DNA of 64,000 nucleotides from Deinococcus sonorensis KR-87 (GTDB lineage: Bacteria > Deinococcota > Deinococci > Deinococcales > Deinococcaceae): positions 310,001 to 374,000 of the forward strand of contig NZ_CP158300.1 in the NCBI RefSeq assembly GCF_040256395.1, in the 5' to 3' direction. This document shows, in pieces, positions 8,198 through 17,033 of this stretch (within the stretch, counting starts at the first letter, position 1; each line of letters starts with the position of its first letter). The notes under the pieces were generated by a model that did not search any database, was not told where the DNA came from, and saw only the letters and a program-made list of their open reading frames with translations. Made by a program: the position numbers and the translations under genes.

Positions 8198-9063
8198 CAT
8201 GCAGAGCACCGTTCCCACCCGCCCCGCGCCGCGTCGCCGACGTCACCGCCAGGACCCGCCTCGCGCAGGCAGGCGAGACGTTCGGCACGCTGGCCGTCAT
8301 CTTCTTCGTGCTGTTCCCGCTGGCCTGGATGGTGCTGGCGGCCTTCAAGACTGAGGTGGACGTGTTCTCCACCCGGCTGCTGTTTAAGCCGACCCTCGAC
8401 AACTTCCGCGCGATCTTCTCGGACCCGATCCTGCTGGGGTCGCACATCTGGGTGAGCGCGCTGGTGTCGTTCCTGACGGTGGCCATCACCGTGCCCCTCG
8501 GCGCGGCCGCCGCCTACGTGCTGTCGCGGCACCGCTTCCGGGGGCGCGAGTCGCTGTCGCTGATCATCCTGATCACCCAGTTCATTCCGGCGGTGGTGGT
8601 GGCAATTCCCTTCTTCACACTGTTCCGCTCGGCGGGCCTGATCGACACGCCCATCGCGCTCGTCATCATCTACCTCTCGTTCACGCTGCCGTACGCCATC
8701 TGGATGCTGCGCGGCTTCTTCGACGCGCTGCCGGTGGAGGTGGAGGAGGCGTCGTTCATCGACGGCTGCAACGAGTTCCAGACGCTGCGGCACGTGACGG
8801 TGCCGCTGGTGATGCCGGGCATCCTGGTGTCGGCGGTGTTCGCGTTCATCTCCGCCTGGAACGAGTTCTTCTTCGCCCTGATCCTGACCCGCCAGAACTC
8901 GCTGACCCTCCCGATCGCCATTCAGAGCATCTCCGGCCCGCGCGGCCCCGAGTGGCAGCAGCTGGCAGCCGCCGGCCTGCTGGTGATGGTCCCGATCATG
9001 GTGATGTCGCTGTTCATCCGCAAGTACTTCGTCGAGGGCATCACCGTCGGGGCCATCAAGTAG
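8194..9063 (+). CDS. ABC transporter permease, MalG/UgpB-partner type; start unresolved
   Basis: About 289 residues; six membrane segments and the EAA motif VEVEEASFIDGCNEFQTL identify the second permease of a carbohydrate importer. The start is odd. The best positioned start codon, ATG at 8199 with AGGGAG 8 nt upstream, is in the wrong frame. In the coding frame no ATG, GTG or TTG occurs between the previous stop and the first membrane helix; a CTG at 8194 overlapping the upstream TGA is the only conventional possibility, given here. Either a CTG start is used or one base has been gained or lost between 8199 and about 8250 (real mutation or sequencing error). Confidence 0.8.
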   Translation: MTCRAPFPPAPRRVADVTARTRLAQAGETFGTLAVIFFVLFPLAWMVLAAFKTEVDVFSTRLLFKPTLDNFRAIFSDPILLGSHIWVSALVSFLTVAITVPLGAAAAYVLSRHRFRGRESLSLIILITQFIPAVVVAIPFFTLFRSAGLIDTPIALVIIYLSFTLPYAIWMLRGFFDALPVEVEEASFIDGCNEFQTLRHVTVPLVMPGILVSAVFAFISAWNEFFFALILTRQNSLTLPIAIQSISGPRGPEWQQLAAAGLLVMVPIMVMSLFIRKYFVEGITVGAIK

Positions 9064-9108
9064 ATGCCCCGGCCCGCCCGACCTCCACGCGCTGCCCACA
9101 GGAACCGT

Positions 9109-10203
9109 ATGGACAACACCACCGACCTGCCCGCCACCACCCCGCCCGTCTTTGACTTTGCGGACCGGCCCGACTACTCAGAGTTCGTGCTGGCCTCGGG
9201 AAGTGGCCGCCGCCAGCCGCTGGCCGGCTTCGACCCTGATTACACCGACATTGTGGACTACATCGTCCGCTGCACCCACAAGATCTGGGAGGAAAAGGCC
9301 ATCGGCCTGATCTACACCCACTACGCCCACAACGTGCTGGTGCACTACTCGAGCGGCATCATGTACGGCCGGGAAGCGATGGTGGTCAACACCATCCAGC
9401 GCATCGCCATGTACGCCGAGCGCCGGGCGTTTGCCGACGATGTGATCTGGAGCGGCAACGATCAGGACGGCTTCTACAGCTCCCACCGGGTCTCGAGCGT
9501 GGGCACCCACACCGGCTACAGCGAGTACGGCCCGCCCAGCGGGCGCAAAATTCACCGCTGGGGCATCGCCGACTGCTTTGTGCGCGAGAACCGCATCGTG
9601 GAGGAGTGGCTGGCCTCCGACACCCTGACCGAGCTGCGGCAGATGGGGTACGACCCGCTGGCCCTGGCGCGGCAGGCGGTGCTGCCAACGACGCCGCACA
9701 CCCACGGCGAGATTGACCGCCTGCCCACCGGTCAGCAGGCCCCCGCCTTCCTCGACGTGCCAGACGCCAACGAGGACCCGCAGGGTTTCATCCGGGCGGT
9801 GCTCGGTAACCTGTGGAACGCGCGGCTGGTGAACATGGTGCGCGAGCACTATGCACCCGGTCATGTGGCCTTCGTGCCCGATTCACGCAAGCTGTACGGG
9901 CATGGCGATTACGAGAACTTCGTGATCACCCTGATGGCCAGCTTCCCCGACCTCGCCGTCCAGGTGGACCATCAGTGCGTGCAGGGCGACGAGCGGCGCG
10001 GCTACCGGGTCGCCACCCGCTGCACCTTCCAGGGCACGCATGAGGGCTACGGCCCGTACGGCGCGCCCACCGGGCGGCGGATTTTCCTGATCGTGATCAG
10101 CCACCACATCATCCGGGGCGGCAAGATCGTGCAGGAGTGGACCATCTTTGATGAGTTCGCGCTGCTGAAGCAACTGCACGGTCAGCTGGGGGCCGGCGCG
10201 TGA
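9109..10203 (+). CDS. two-domain SnoaL/NTF2-like protein, copy 1
   Basis: 364 residues, built of two NTF2-like (SnoaL-type) halves. Half one contains IYTHYAHNVLVHY and a GFYSSHR segment; half two contains MVREHYAPGHVAFVP and QGTHEGYGPYGAPTGRR, the same layout repeated. The cone-shaped NTF2 fold serves isomerases, cyclases, dehydratases and small-molecule binding proteins; conserved His, Asp and Tyr are present but the reaction cannot be inferred. ATG at 9109 with AGGA upstream is preferred to the ATG at 9064. It is followed with a 4-bp overlap by a close paralogue and lies in the importer operon. Confidence 0.85.
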   Translation: MDNTTDLPATTPPVFDFADRPDYSEFVLASGSGRRQPLAGFDPDYTDIVDYIVRCTHKIWEEKAIGLIYTHYAHNVLVHYSSGIMYGREAMVVNTIQRIAMYAERRAFADDVIWSGNDQDGFYSSHRVSSVGTHTGYSEYGPPSGRKIHRWGIADCFVRENRIVEEWLASDTLTELRQMGYDPLALARQAVLPTTPHTHGEIDRLPTGQQAPAFLDVPDANEDPQGFIRAVLGNLWNARLVNMVREHYAPGHVAFVPDSRKLYGHGDYENFVITLMASFPDLAVQVDHQCVQGDERRGYRVATRCTFQGTHEGYGPYGAPTGRRIFLIVISHHIIRGGKIVQEWTIFDEFALLKQLHGQLGAGA

Positions 10204-11285
10204 CGCACCCGGAACCGCAGCACCCCGTCTTCGACTTTGCAGACCGGCCCGACTACTCGGAGTTCGCGCTGGCCTCAGGAAGTGGCCGCCGACAGCCGCT
10301 GGCCGGCTTCGACCCTGACTACACCGACATCGTGGACTACATCGTCCGCTGCACCCACAAGATCTGGGAAGAGAAGGCCATCGGCCTGATCTACACCCAC
10401 TACAGCCACAACGCCATCGTTCATACCTCCAGCGGGACCATCTACGGCCGCGAGACGGTGGTGCGCAATACCGTGCAGAACCAGGCGATGTGGGGCGACC
10501 TGCGCGCCTACGCCGACGACGTGATCTGGAGCGGCAACGATCAGCAGGGCTTCTACACCTCGCACCGGCATGCGAACACCGCCACCCAGAGCGGCTACAC
10601 CGAGTTCGGGCCGCCGACCGGGCGCAAGATTTCGTACTGGGGCATCGCCGACTGCTTCATCGTGCAGAACAAGATCGTGGAGGAGTGGCTCACCCACGAC
10701 GGCATCACGGTGGTGCGGCAGATGGGCTACGACCCGGTGAGTCTGGCGCGGCAGGCGGTGCTGCCGGCCACGCCGCACACCCACGGCGAGATTGACCGCC
10801 TGCCCACCGGTCAACAGGCCCCCGCCTTCCTTGACGTGCCTGATGCCCAGGAGGACCCGCAGGGCTTCGTGGCCGCCCTGATGCAGAACCTGTGGAACGC
10901 GCGACTGGTGAACATGGTGCGCGAGCACTATGCACCCGGTCACGTGGCCTTCGTGCCCGACTCGCGCAAGCTCTACGGGCACGGCGACTACGAGAACTTC
11001 GTCATTACCCTGATGGGCAGCTTCCCGGACCTCGCCGTCACCATCGGGCACCAGTGCGTGCAGGGCAGCGCCGAGCGCGGCTACCGGGTCGCCACCCGCT
11101 TCATCCTGCAGGGCACGCACGAGGGCTACGGTCCGTATGGTGCGCCCACCGGTCGGCGGATGTTCCTGATCGGCATCAGCCACCACGTGATCAAAGCCGG
11201 TCAGGTGGTGCAGGAATGGACCCTCTTTGACGAGTTCGTGCTGCTGAAGCAGCTGTACGGCCAGCTTGGAGGCGTGGGTGGCTGA
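10200..11285 (+). CDS. two-domain SnoaL/NTF2-like protein, copy 2
   Basis: 361 residues, closely similar to copy 1 over the full length (long identical blocks such as FDFADRPDYSEF and THKIWEEKAIGLIYTHY), so a fairly recent tandem duplication. The largest differences are in the first-half pocket region (ADDVIWSGNDQQGFYTSHRHANTATQ). The GTG start overlaps the TGA of copy 1 (GTGA), indicating coupled translation. Function unknown; perhaps a heteromeric partner of copy 1 or an enzyme for a related intermediate. Confidence 0.85.
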   Translation: MTHPEPQHPVFDFADRPDYSEFALASGSGRRQPLAGFDPDYTDIVDYIVRCTHKIWEEKAIGLIYTHYSHNAIVHTSSGTIYGRETVVRNTVQNQAMWGDLRAYADDVIWSGNDQQGFYTSHRHANTATQSGYTEFGPPTGRKISYWGIADCFIVQNKIVEEWLTHDGITVVRQMGYDPVSLARQAVLPATPHTHGEIDRLPTGQQAPAFLDVPDAQEDPQGFVAALMQNLWNARLVNMVREHYAPGHVAFVPDSRKLYGHGDYENFVITLMGSFPDLAVTIGHQCVQGSAERGYRVATRFILQGTHEGYGPYGAPTGRRMFLIGISHHVIKAGQVVQEWTLFDEFVLLKQLYGQLGGVGG

Positions 11286-12249
11286 AGCGGTCCGGCCGGA
11301 ACCAGACGTCGCCGGAGAGGTGCTGCGCCGGACCCACCAGCTGTGGGACGACCGGGCCGTCGGGCTGATCTACACCCAGTATGCCCACAACGTTCAGATT
11401 CACCAGGACGTCGCCGACCAGATTGGGCAGGAGGCCGTGGTGACGGACGCCATCCGCACCCTGGCGGCCTTTCCGGACCTGCGCCTCGTCGGCCATGAGG
11501 TGATCTGGAGCGGCAACGCGCAGGACGGCGTGCACAGCTCTCACCGGGCCGTTTGGTGCGGCCACCACCTGGGCCACGGCCGGTACGGCCCGCCCACCGG
11601 GGGCCGCATTCACTGCCGTGTGATCACCCAGCAGGACATGCGGGGTGGTCGCGTGGTGCAGGAATGGCGGGTGCGCGACGAGCTGGCCGTGATCCGGCAG
11701 CTGGGCCTGGACGGGTGGGCCCTGGCCCGCAGTATGGCCGAAGCGGATGGGGTTCACACGGCCGGGTTCGGTGAGCTGGCGCGCGGCCACGGCCAGCGGC
11801 CCCCGCCGACCACCCTGGACGGCGACCCGGCGGACCCGGAGGCGCTTCCCGGCCTGTTGTACGGCCTGGTCTGGAACGGCCGCATGTTCAACCTGCTGCG
11901 GACGTATTACGCCGACGACGCAGTGATCTGGGTGCCCGGACACCGCCGGCTGGCGACGCTCCAGGCGCGGATGCACTACGTCCTGCAGCTTCTGGCCGCC
12001 TTCTCGGACGGCGCCATGCAGCTAGAGCAGGTGACCTGGACCGGCACGGAGCCATTGGGCTTCCGGATCGCGGCCCGCTGGACCTTCCAGGGCACCCATG
12101 ACGGCCCCGGCCTGTACGGGGCGCCCACCGGCCGCCGGGTACGCGTGATGGGCATCAGCCACTTCGAGGTCCGGGGAGGCCGGATCGTGCGCGAGAGCAT
12201 GCTCTGGAACGAGTTCGCGCTCCTCGTCCAGCTGTCCCGGCCCGGCTAG
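11278..12249 (+). CDS. two-domain SnoaL/NTF2-like protein, copy 3 (divergent)
   Basis: 323 residues, the same two-half architecture as copies 1 and 2 but clearly more diverged: VIWSGNAQDGVHSSHRAVW in half one, FQGTHDGPGLYGAPTGRR in half two. It lacks the N-terminal FDFADRPDYSEF block. Possible starts are TTG 11266 and GTG 11278, both inside the end of copy 2; GTG 11278 is given. Three consecutive double-domain NTF2-like genes are unusual and suggest either a hetero-oligomer or successive steps on related intermediates (inference). Confidence 0.82.
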   Translation: MAEAVRPEPDVAGEVLRRTHQLWDDRAVGLIYTQYAHNVQIHQDVADQIGQEAVVTDAIRTLAAFPDLRLVGHEVIWSGNAQDGVHSSHRAVWCGHHLGHGRYGPPTGGRIHCRVITQQDMRGGRVVQEWRVRDELAVIRQLGLDGWALARSMAEADGVHTAGFGELARGHGQRPPPTTLDGDPADPEALPGLLYGLVWNGRMFNLLRTYYADDAVIWVPGHRRLATLQARMHYVLQLLAAFSDGAMQLEQVTWTGTEPLGFRIAARWTFQGTHDGPGLYGAPTGRRVRVMGISHFEVRGGRIVRESMLWNEFALLVQLSRPG

Positions 12250-12302
12250 CGCCTCACCCGCCCTTTCCCTCTTCCCCTTCCTTCTCCCACAGGAGCCGCT
12301 GC

Positions 12303-13571
12303 ATGGAATACTTCAAGAAAGCCCCGCCTCAGGCCGCCGCCGTCAGCCAGGAAATCCGCGATACGGTGTCCCGGATCATCTCGGACGTGGAGCGTGAGGG
12401 TGTGGACGCCGTCCGCCGCTACAGCGAAAAGTTCGACGGCTTCGCCCCAGCCGAGTTCCGGCTCTCGGAACAGGACATTCACGCCCAGCTGGCCGGCATT
12501 GACGAGGAGGTCACGCGGGCCATCGACTTCAGCATTCAGCAGGTCAAACACTTCGCCGGGCTGCAGCGCCGCACCCTCATCGACTTCGAGGAGGAGACGC
12601 TGCCGGGCGTCACCATCGGCCAGAAGCAGATACCGGTGAACGCGGTCGGCTCGTACATCCCCGGCGGGCGCTACCCGATTCTGGCCTCCGCCGTGATGAC
12701 CATCGGCGTGCCGAAGGTGGCGGGCGTGAAGCGCATCGTGGCGTGCGCACCGGTGCAGCGCGGCACCGGGCGGGTCAACGCACTTCAGCTGTACGGCATG
12801 GTCAAGAGCGGCGCCGACGAGATCTACGCGATTGGCGGCGCGCAAGCGATGGCGGCGATGGCCTTCGGGCTGGACGGCGCGCCCCCGCTGGAGGCGGTGG
12901 ACATGATCGTGGGGGCCGGCAATGCCTACGTGGCGGAAGCGAAGCGGCAGCTGTTCGGCGTGGTGGGCATTGACCTGCTGGCCGGGCCCACCGAGATCTG
13001 CATCCTGGCGGACGAGAGCGCCGACCCGGAGAAGGTGGCGGCGGACCTGCTCGCGCAGGCGGAGCACGGCACCAACTCGCAGTCGGTGCTGATCACCACC
13101 TCACGGGCGCTGGCGCAGGCGGTCACGCAGGAGATCGAACGTCAGCTCGCGGCCCTGCCCACCGCCGACGCGGCGGGCACTTCCTGGCGCGACTACGGCG
13201 AGATCCTGCTGGTGGACTCGGACGAGGAGATGGTCACGGTGTCGGATCAGGTGGCCTCCGAGCACCTGGAGGTGATGACCCGGGACCCCGACTGGTACCT
13301 GCAGCGCCTGACCAACTACGGCTCGCTGTTCCTGGGCCAGAATGCCACGGTCGCTTACGGCGACAAGGGCATCGGCACCAACCACGTGCTGCCGACGAGC
13401 AGGGCGGCCCGGTATACCGGCGGGCTGTGGGTCGGCAAGTTCATCAAGACCGTCACGTGGCAGCGGGTCGCGGACGACGCGAACCAGACGGTGGCCCCGC
13501 CCTTCATCCGGATGGCGGACACCGAGGGCATGATCGGGCACGCCGACTCGATGCGCCTGCGGCTGCGGTAA
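12303..13571 (+). CDS. HisD-family dehydrogenase (histidinol dehydrogenase-like), copy 2
   Basis: 422 residues. Zinc-ligand equivalents Q252, H255, D354 and H413, base pair E320-H321, AGPTE (about 218-222) and NHVLPT with H361 are all present, so it should be catalytically competent. It is clearly related to copy 1 in the other arm but differs at both ends and in the middle (PVQRGTGRVNALQLYG), so it may act on a different alcohol of the pathway. The ATG at 12303 has an AGGAG purine run upstream (cacAGGAGccgctgc). It lies between the SnoaL-like genes and the nitrilase gene. Confidence 0.9.
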   Translation: MEYFKKAPPQAAAVSQEIRDTVSRIISDVEREGVDAVRRYSEKFDGFAPAEFRLSEQDIHAQLAGIDEEVTRAIDFSIQQVKHFAGLQRRTLIDFEEETLPGVTIGQKQIPVNAVGSYIPGGRYPILASAVMTIGVPKVAGVKRIVACAPVQRGTGRVNALQLYGMVKSGADEIYAIGGAQAMAAMAFGLDGAPPLEAVDMIVGAGNAYVAEAKRQLFGVVGIDLLAGPTEICILADESADPEKVAADLLAQAEHGTNSQSVLITTSRALAQAVTQEIERQLAALPTADAAGTSWRDYGEILLVDSDEEMVTVSDQVASEHLEVMTRDPDWYLQRLTNYGSLFLGQNATVAYGDKGIGTNHVLPTSRAARYTGGLWVGKFIKTVTWQRVADDANQTVAPPFIRMADTEGMIGHADSMRLRLR

Positions 13572-13575
13572 CGCC

Positions 13576-14454
13576 GTGTCACGGGTGCTGCCCATCGCGG
13601 TGGTGCAGGACGCGCCGCGTTCACCGGACGAGCCGCTGAGCCAGTTCACGGCGGCGGTGGAGGCGATGGTCCGGTCCTTCCCGCAGACCCGGCTGCTGGT
13701 GTATCCGGAACTGCACCTGTTCGGAGACGAGGTGGCCAGAGAGGCGCTGGATGCACGCGCCGAACCCCTGGACGGAACGCGCCTCCAGACCCTGGCCCAG
13801 CTGGCGGGCGACCTGGACGTGTGGCTGGTCCCGGGCAGCGTGTGTGAGCGCGGGCCCCAGGGCCAGCTGTTCAACACGGCCGTGGCGCTGTCGCCGGCTG
13901 GACAGCTGGCGGCGTCCTACCGGAAGGTGTTTCCCTGGCGCCCCTACGAACCGTTCGAGGCGGGGGACCGCTTTGTGACCTTCGACCTGCCGGGCATTGG
14001 CCGGGCCGGCTTCTCGATCTGCTTCGACGCGTGGTTTCCCGAGGTGACGCGCCACCTAGCCTGGATGGGGGCGGAAGTGGTGCTCAACCTGGTCCGGACG
14101 ACAACCTGCGACCGCGCTCAGGAGCTGGTCCTTGCCCGCGCCAACGCCATCGTCAACCAGGTGTTCGTGGTGAGCGTCAACTGCGCCGGGCCGCTCGGCA
14201 CCGGCCTGAGCGTGATTGTGGACCCGGAAGGGCTGGTGCGGACGGCCACCAGCGGTGCGGACCGGGCGGTGTTGACCGATGTGCTGGACCTGGAGCACGT
14301 GACCCGGGTGCGCCAGTATGGAACGGCCGGCCTGACCCGGATGTGGGCACAGTTCAGCCCGGGTGACCCGCCCCTGGCCCTGCCGCTGTACTCAGGCCAG
14401 CTGGACCCGGAGCGCTGGAGCCCCGGCTGGCCCGATCCGCTGTCGGAACCATGA
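13576..14454 (+). CDS. nitrilase-superfamily carbon-nitrogen hydrolase
   Basis: 292 residues. The Glu-Lys-Cys triad of the superfamily is visible: E45 in YPELHLFG, K117 in SYRKVFPW and C149 in FSICFDAWFPE. Family members hydrolyse nitriles, amides or N-carbamoyl groups, or transfer acyl groups, in the cytosol. GTG start 4 bp after the HisD-like stop; last gene of the plus arm. Its presence suggests that the imported compound or an intermediate carries an amide-type C-N bond (inference). Confidence 0.9.
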   Translation: MSRVLPIAVVQDAPRSPDEPLSQFTAAVEAMVRSFPQTRLLVYPELHLFGDEVAREALDARAEPLDGTRLQTLAQLAGDLDVWLVPGSVCERGPQGQLFNTAVALSPAGQLAASYRKVFPWRPYEPFEAGDRFVTFDLPGIGRAGFSICFDAWFPEVTRHLAWMGAEVVLNLVRTTTCDRAQELVLARANAIVNQVFVVSVNCAGPLGTGLSVIVDPEGLVRTATSGADRAVLTDVLDLEHVTRVRQYGTAGLTRMWAQFSPGDPPLALPLYSGQLDPERWSPGWPDPLSEP

Positions 14455-14721
14455 TGCTGGGCTAAGGGGTTGGAGGCGGCGTGGCCGTGATGCTCGCCAC
14501 CGCGAATTCTGAAGTCCAGATCGGAGCGGATAGCCACCCTCACCCTGTGCTGGGCTTCCACGCTGGGGGAGCGGAGTCGGGCAGGGAGAACAGCACGGAC
14601 GGCTTGCGCCTCAGATCGGGTCCGGCGTGGCTGTTGCCTCCATTTCGATGCCCGCCGCTTATTCCATTCACCGGATGCTTACGTCGGAAAGGGCAGGGGC
14701 TGCGTTCCACTACGCTGGGTC

Positions 14722-15891
14722 ATGCTCCTTGTCCCCCCCACCCTGATCGTGCTCTGGCTGACTGGCCTCTTTTCCATTGTCCTGCTGGGCACCGGGGGCT
14801 GGCTGGTGTGGGAGTGGTACGACAACTGGGCCGCCAACCTGCCGGCCAACCCCCGCTACCTGATCTGGGGCGCCGCGCTGCTCGCTGTCTCCCTGCTGGG
14901 GGGGCCCGTGGTGAGCTTGTTCCTGGGCCGCCGGCCCCGGCCCGGCGAAGCACCGATGCAGGCGCTGACAGGGGGGACCGTCCAGCAGGTCGTTCGTCCG
15001 GACGGAACCCGGCTCCATGTCGAGTCATTCGGTCCGGAAGACGCGCCGGTCCTGCTCCTGACCCACGGCTGGGGACTGAGCAGTGCCGAGTGGTGTTACG
15101 CACGCCAGCACCTCGGCGAACGCTACCGGCTGCTGGTCTGGGACCTGCGGGGCCTTGGACAGTCAACTGCCCCCCACGACCACCGCTACGATCTGGAGCG
15201 CATGGCTGGTGACCTGAACGCTGTGCTGCAACTGGCAAACGGGCAACAGACCATCCTGTGCGGACACAGCATTGGTGGGATGACGACCTTGACCTTCTGC
15301 CAGCAGTATCCGGACGCGCTGGGTTCTCAGGTGGCTGGCTTGGTTCTGACGCAGACGACGCCCACAAATCCTGTCCAGACTGCGCTGGGTGCGCGGCTGA
15401 ACCGGGCGCTCCAGGAGCCGGTGCTGCGGCCGTTGTGTCATCTGACCGTCTGGCTCTCGCCGCTGGTCCGGATAATGAACGTCCTGAGCGCCCTCAACGG
15501 CATCATGGTGCTGGCGAATCACCTGCTCCAGTTCAAAGGGCAGGAGACCCGGCAGCAGCTGGCCTTTACGACCGCGCTGTTGCTGCGGGCCAACCCGGCG
15601 GTGGTGGCCCGCGGCATGCTAGGAATGCTGAAGTACGAAGCCAGGGACGTCCTGCCAGCCATTGATGTCCCTACGCTGGTGATCGCGGCATCGTCGGACC
15701 GGGCCACACTTCCAGAGGCGGCCGCGTATATGACACAGCACATTGCCGGAGCGGAACAGGTGACGCTCAGCCCAGCCGGCCACATGGGACTGGTCGAGCA
15801 CCACGAGGTCTGGGCCCAGGCGGTGCTGAGCTTCGCCACCCGGTGTTTTAAAGCGGGCCGGCCGGAAGTACAGCCCCAAACCAAAGTCTAA
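14722..15891 (+). CDS. membrane-anchored alpha/beta hydrolase
   Basis: 389 residues. Two hydrophobic segments (about residues 4-28 and 49-68) anchor an alpha/beta-hydrolase domain: oxyanion region LLTHGWGLSSAEW, nucleophile elbow GHSIGG, acid candidate ASSDRAT and the catalytic His in SPAGHMGLVEHH. Probably a membrane-bound esterase, lipase or thioesterase. It is monocistronic. TACGCT at 14711-14716 lies 5 nt before the ATG, consistent with a leaderless mRNA. The 267 bp before it (14455-14721) hold no recognisable gene. Confidence 0.85.
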   Translation: MLLVPPTLIVLWLTGLFSIVLLGTGGWLVWEWYDNWAANLPANPRYLIWGAALLAVSLLGGPVVSLFLGRRPRPGEAPMQALTGGTVQQVVRPDGTRLHVESFGPEDAPVLLLTHGWGLSSAEWCYARQHLGERYRLLVWDLRGLGQSTAPHDHRYDLERMAGDLNAVLQLANGQQTILCGHSIGGMTTLTFCQQYPDALGSQVAGLVLTQTTPTNPVQTALGARLNRALQEPVLRPLCHLTVWLSPLVRIMNVLSALNGIMVLANHLLQFKGQETRQQLAFTTALLLRANPAVVARGMLGMLKYEARDVLPAIDVPTLVIAASSDRATLPEAAAYMTQHIAGAEQVTLSPAGHMGLVEHHEVWAQAVLSFATRCFKAGRPEVQPQTKV

Positions 15892-16177
15892 AGATCGGGT
15901 ACGCATTTGCACCGGAAAGCGCTGACACTGATTGAGCGCAAATGGTTCGATGCGGGCCGTGACAAGTCTCTCAAGGCGTTGATGCCGGACAGATCATGCG
16001 GAGCTGCACATCAATATGTGAGGCCGGGTGAGGACATCCGTGCAATGAGTGACTGCTGACGTACCCGGACAAAGAGCTCGACTCATCTGAATATTCTGAA
16101 GTGTGGCCGGGGCGGATGTTTCAGGCAGTTGAGGTGATGTGAACTTGGGGTGGCAATCGAAAGCCAGGATGGGTTCA

Positions 16178-16516
16178 GAAGGCGGTGATCCGCTGCACCG
16201 TGTCCATCAGCTGCTAGGAGCCGGTAGGTTTGACCAAAAAGGCGTTGGCTGGCGTGTTCCCGGTAGCAAGCCAGCACCTGCGAGGCCATCTCGGACGTGC
16301 TGGCTGGCTGCCGGGACCGTCAGGAGCATAGGGTCTGCCTAGCACCTTCAGGCCCGACAGGCCCGGCAGATTCACGTCTAGCAGGATCAACCGAGGCCGG
16401 TCTTCGCTGTGGGCGAGGATCGCCGGCGGCTGCTCTCCGGTTGTGCATTTGAGGGTCTGCAGTGCAGAACTGACGTAACTGACGTACTTCACCGCGCTGA
16501 TGAACAGCTCTGTCAC
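16178..16516 (-). pseudogene. decayed response-regulator receiver domain
   Basis: Minus-strand reading gives PRLILLDVNLPGLSGLKVL (phosphoacceptor region). After a frame change it gives SEMASQVLACYREHAS, and after another ANAFLVKPTGS (conserved Lys), then an in-frame TAG at 16214-16216 followed by QLMDTVQRITAF and a TGA at about 16178. The N-terminal acidic motif is missing. These pieces are collinear with the intact receiver protein encoded just upstream at 16602-17033, so this is a broken paralogue. The region 15892-16177 has no other recognisable gene. Confidence 0.7.
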
Positions 16517-16601
16517 TTTTTAAAGGTCATCAATCCACAGCAGATGTAGCGGATTCAACCTGGGCACCCATCGTCCTGGCACAGCGCCATGAACGCTGAC
16601 C

Positions 16602-17033
16602 TTACAGCCGGCGCGGTACCAGGGTAGCGGTTCGCAACCAGAAATCCAGCAGGGCCTGGAACATGTGGACCCAATCATCGAAGGTGTGCGGTTTAACGAG
16701 GTAGCTGGAAGCGTACCCCTTGTAACTTGCCAGAATATCGTCCTCTGCGTGCGACACGCTGAGCACCACGACAGGAATGCGGCAGAGCTGCGGATGGTCT
16801 GACAGATGCCGCAACAGGCTGAAGCCCGACATGCCAGGCAGGATCAGGTCCAGCACGATCAGGCGAGGCCACTGTGCTGGACCTTCCGCGGCCGACAGGA
16901 CAGACAGCGCGGCCTCGCCCGACGGTACGATCTGGCAGCGCGGGGCCGGCGTCACGTAGCTCAGGGCGCTGAGAATCAGGGTCCCCGTGGCGTTGTTGTC
17001 TTCAACCAGCAGCAGATCCGGCGCGCTGAGCAT
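16602..17033 (-). CDS. single-domain response regulator (receiver only)
   Basis: 143 residues, a CheY-like receiver with no output domain. Acidic pocket E11-D12 in LLLVEDN, phosphoacceptor D62 in VLDLILPGMSG, a Ser in VVLSVS and Lys in YLVKPHTFDDW are in place. The HTFDDW tail and size resemble Rcp1-type partners of phytochrome-like kinases. No kinase gene is adjacent; the multi-GAF kinase at 37486-40425 is a possible partner, but that gene has its own receiver. TAGGTT lies 5 nt before the ATG, a possible leaderless -10 box. Confidence 0.88.
   Translation of the reverse strand: MLSAPDLLLVEDNNATGTLILSALSYVTPAPRCQIVPSGEAALSVLSAAEGPAQWPRLIVLDLILPGMSGFSLLRHLSDHPQLCRIPVVVLSVSHAEDDILASYKGYASSYLVKPHTFDDWVHMFQALLDFWLRTATLVPRRL

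Noticed and set aside
15907..16059. A 50-codon plus frame starting TTG
   Set aside because: Reads somewhat protein-like but has no ribosome-binding site, no homology I recognise and a weak start codon.
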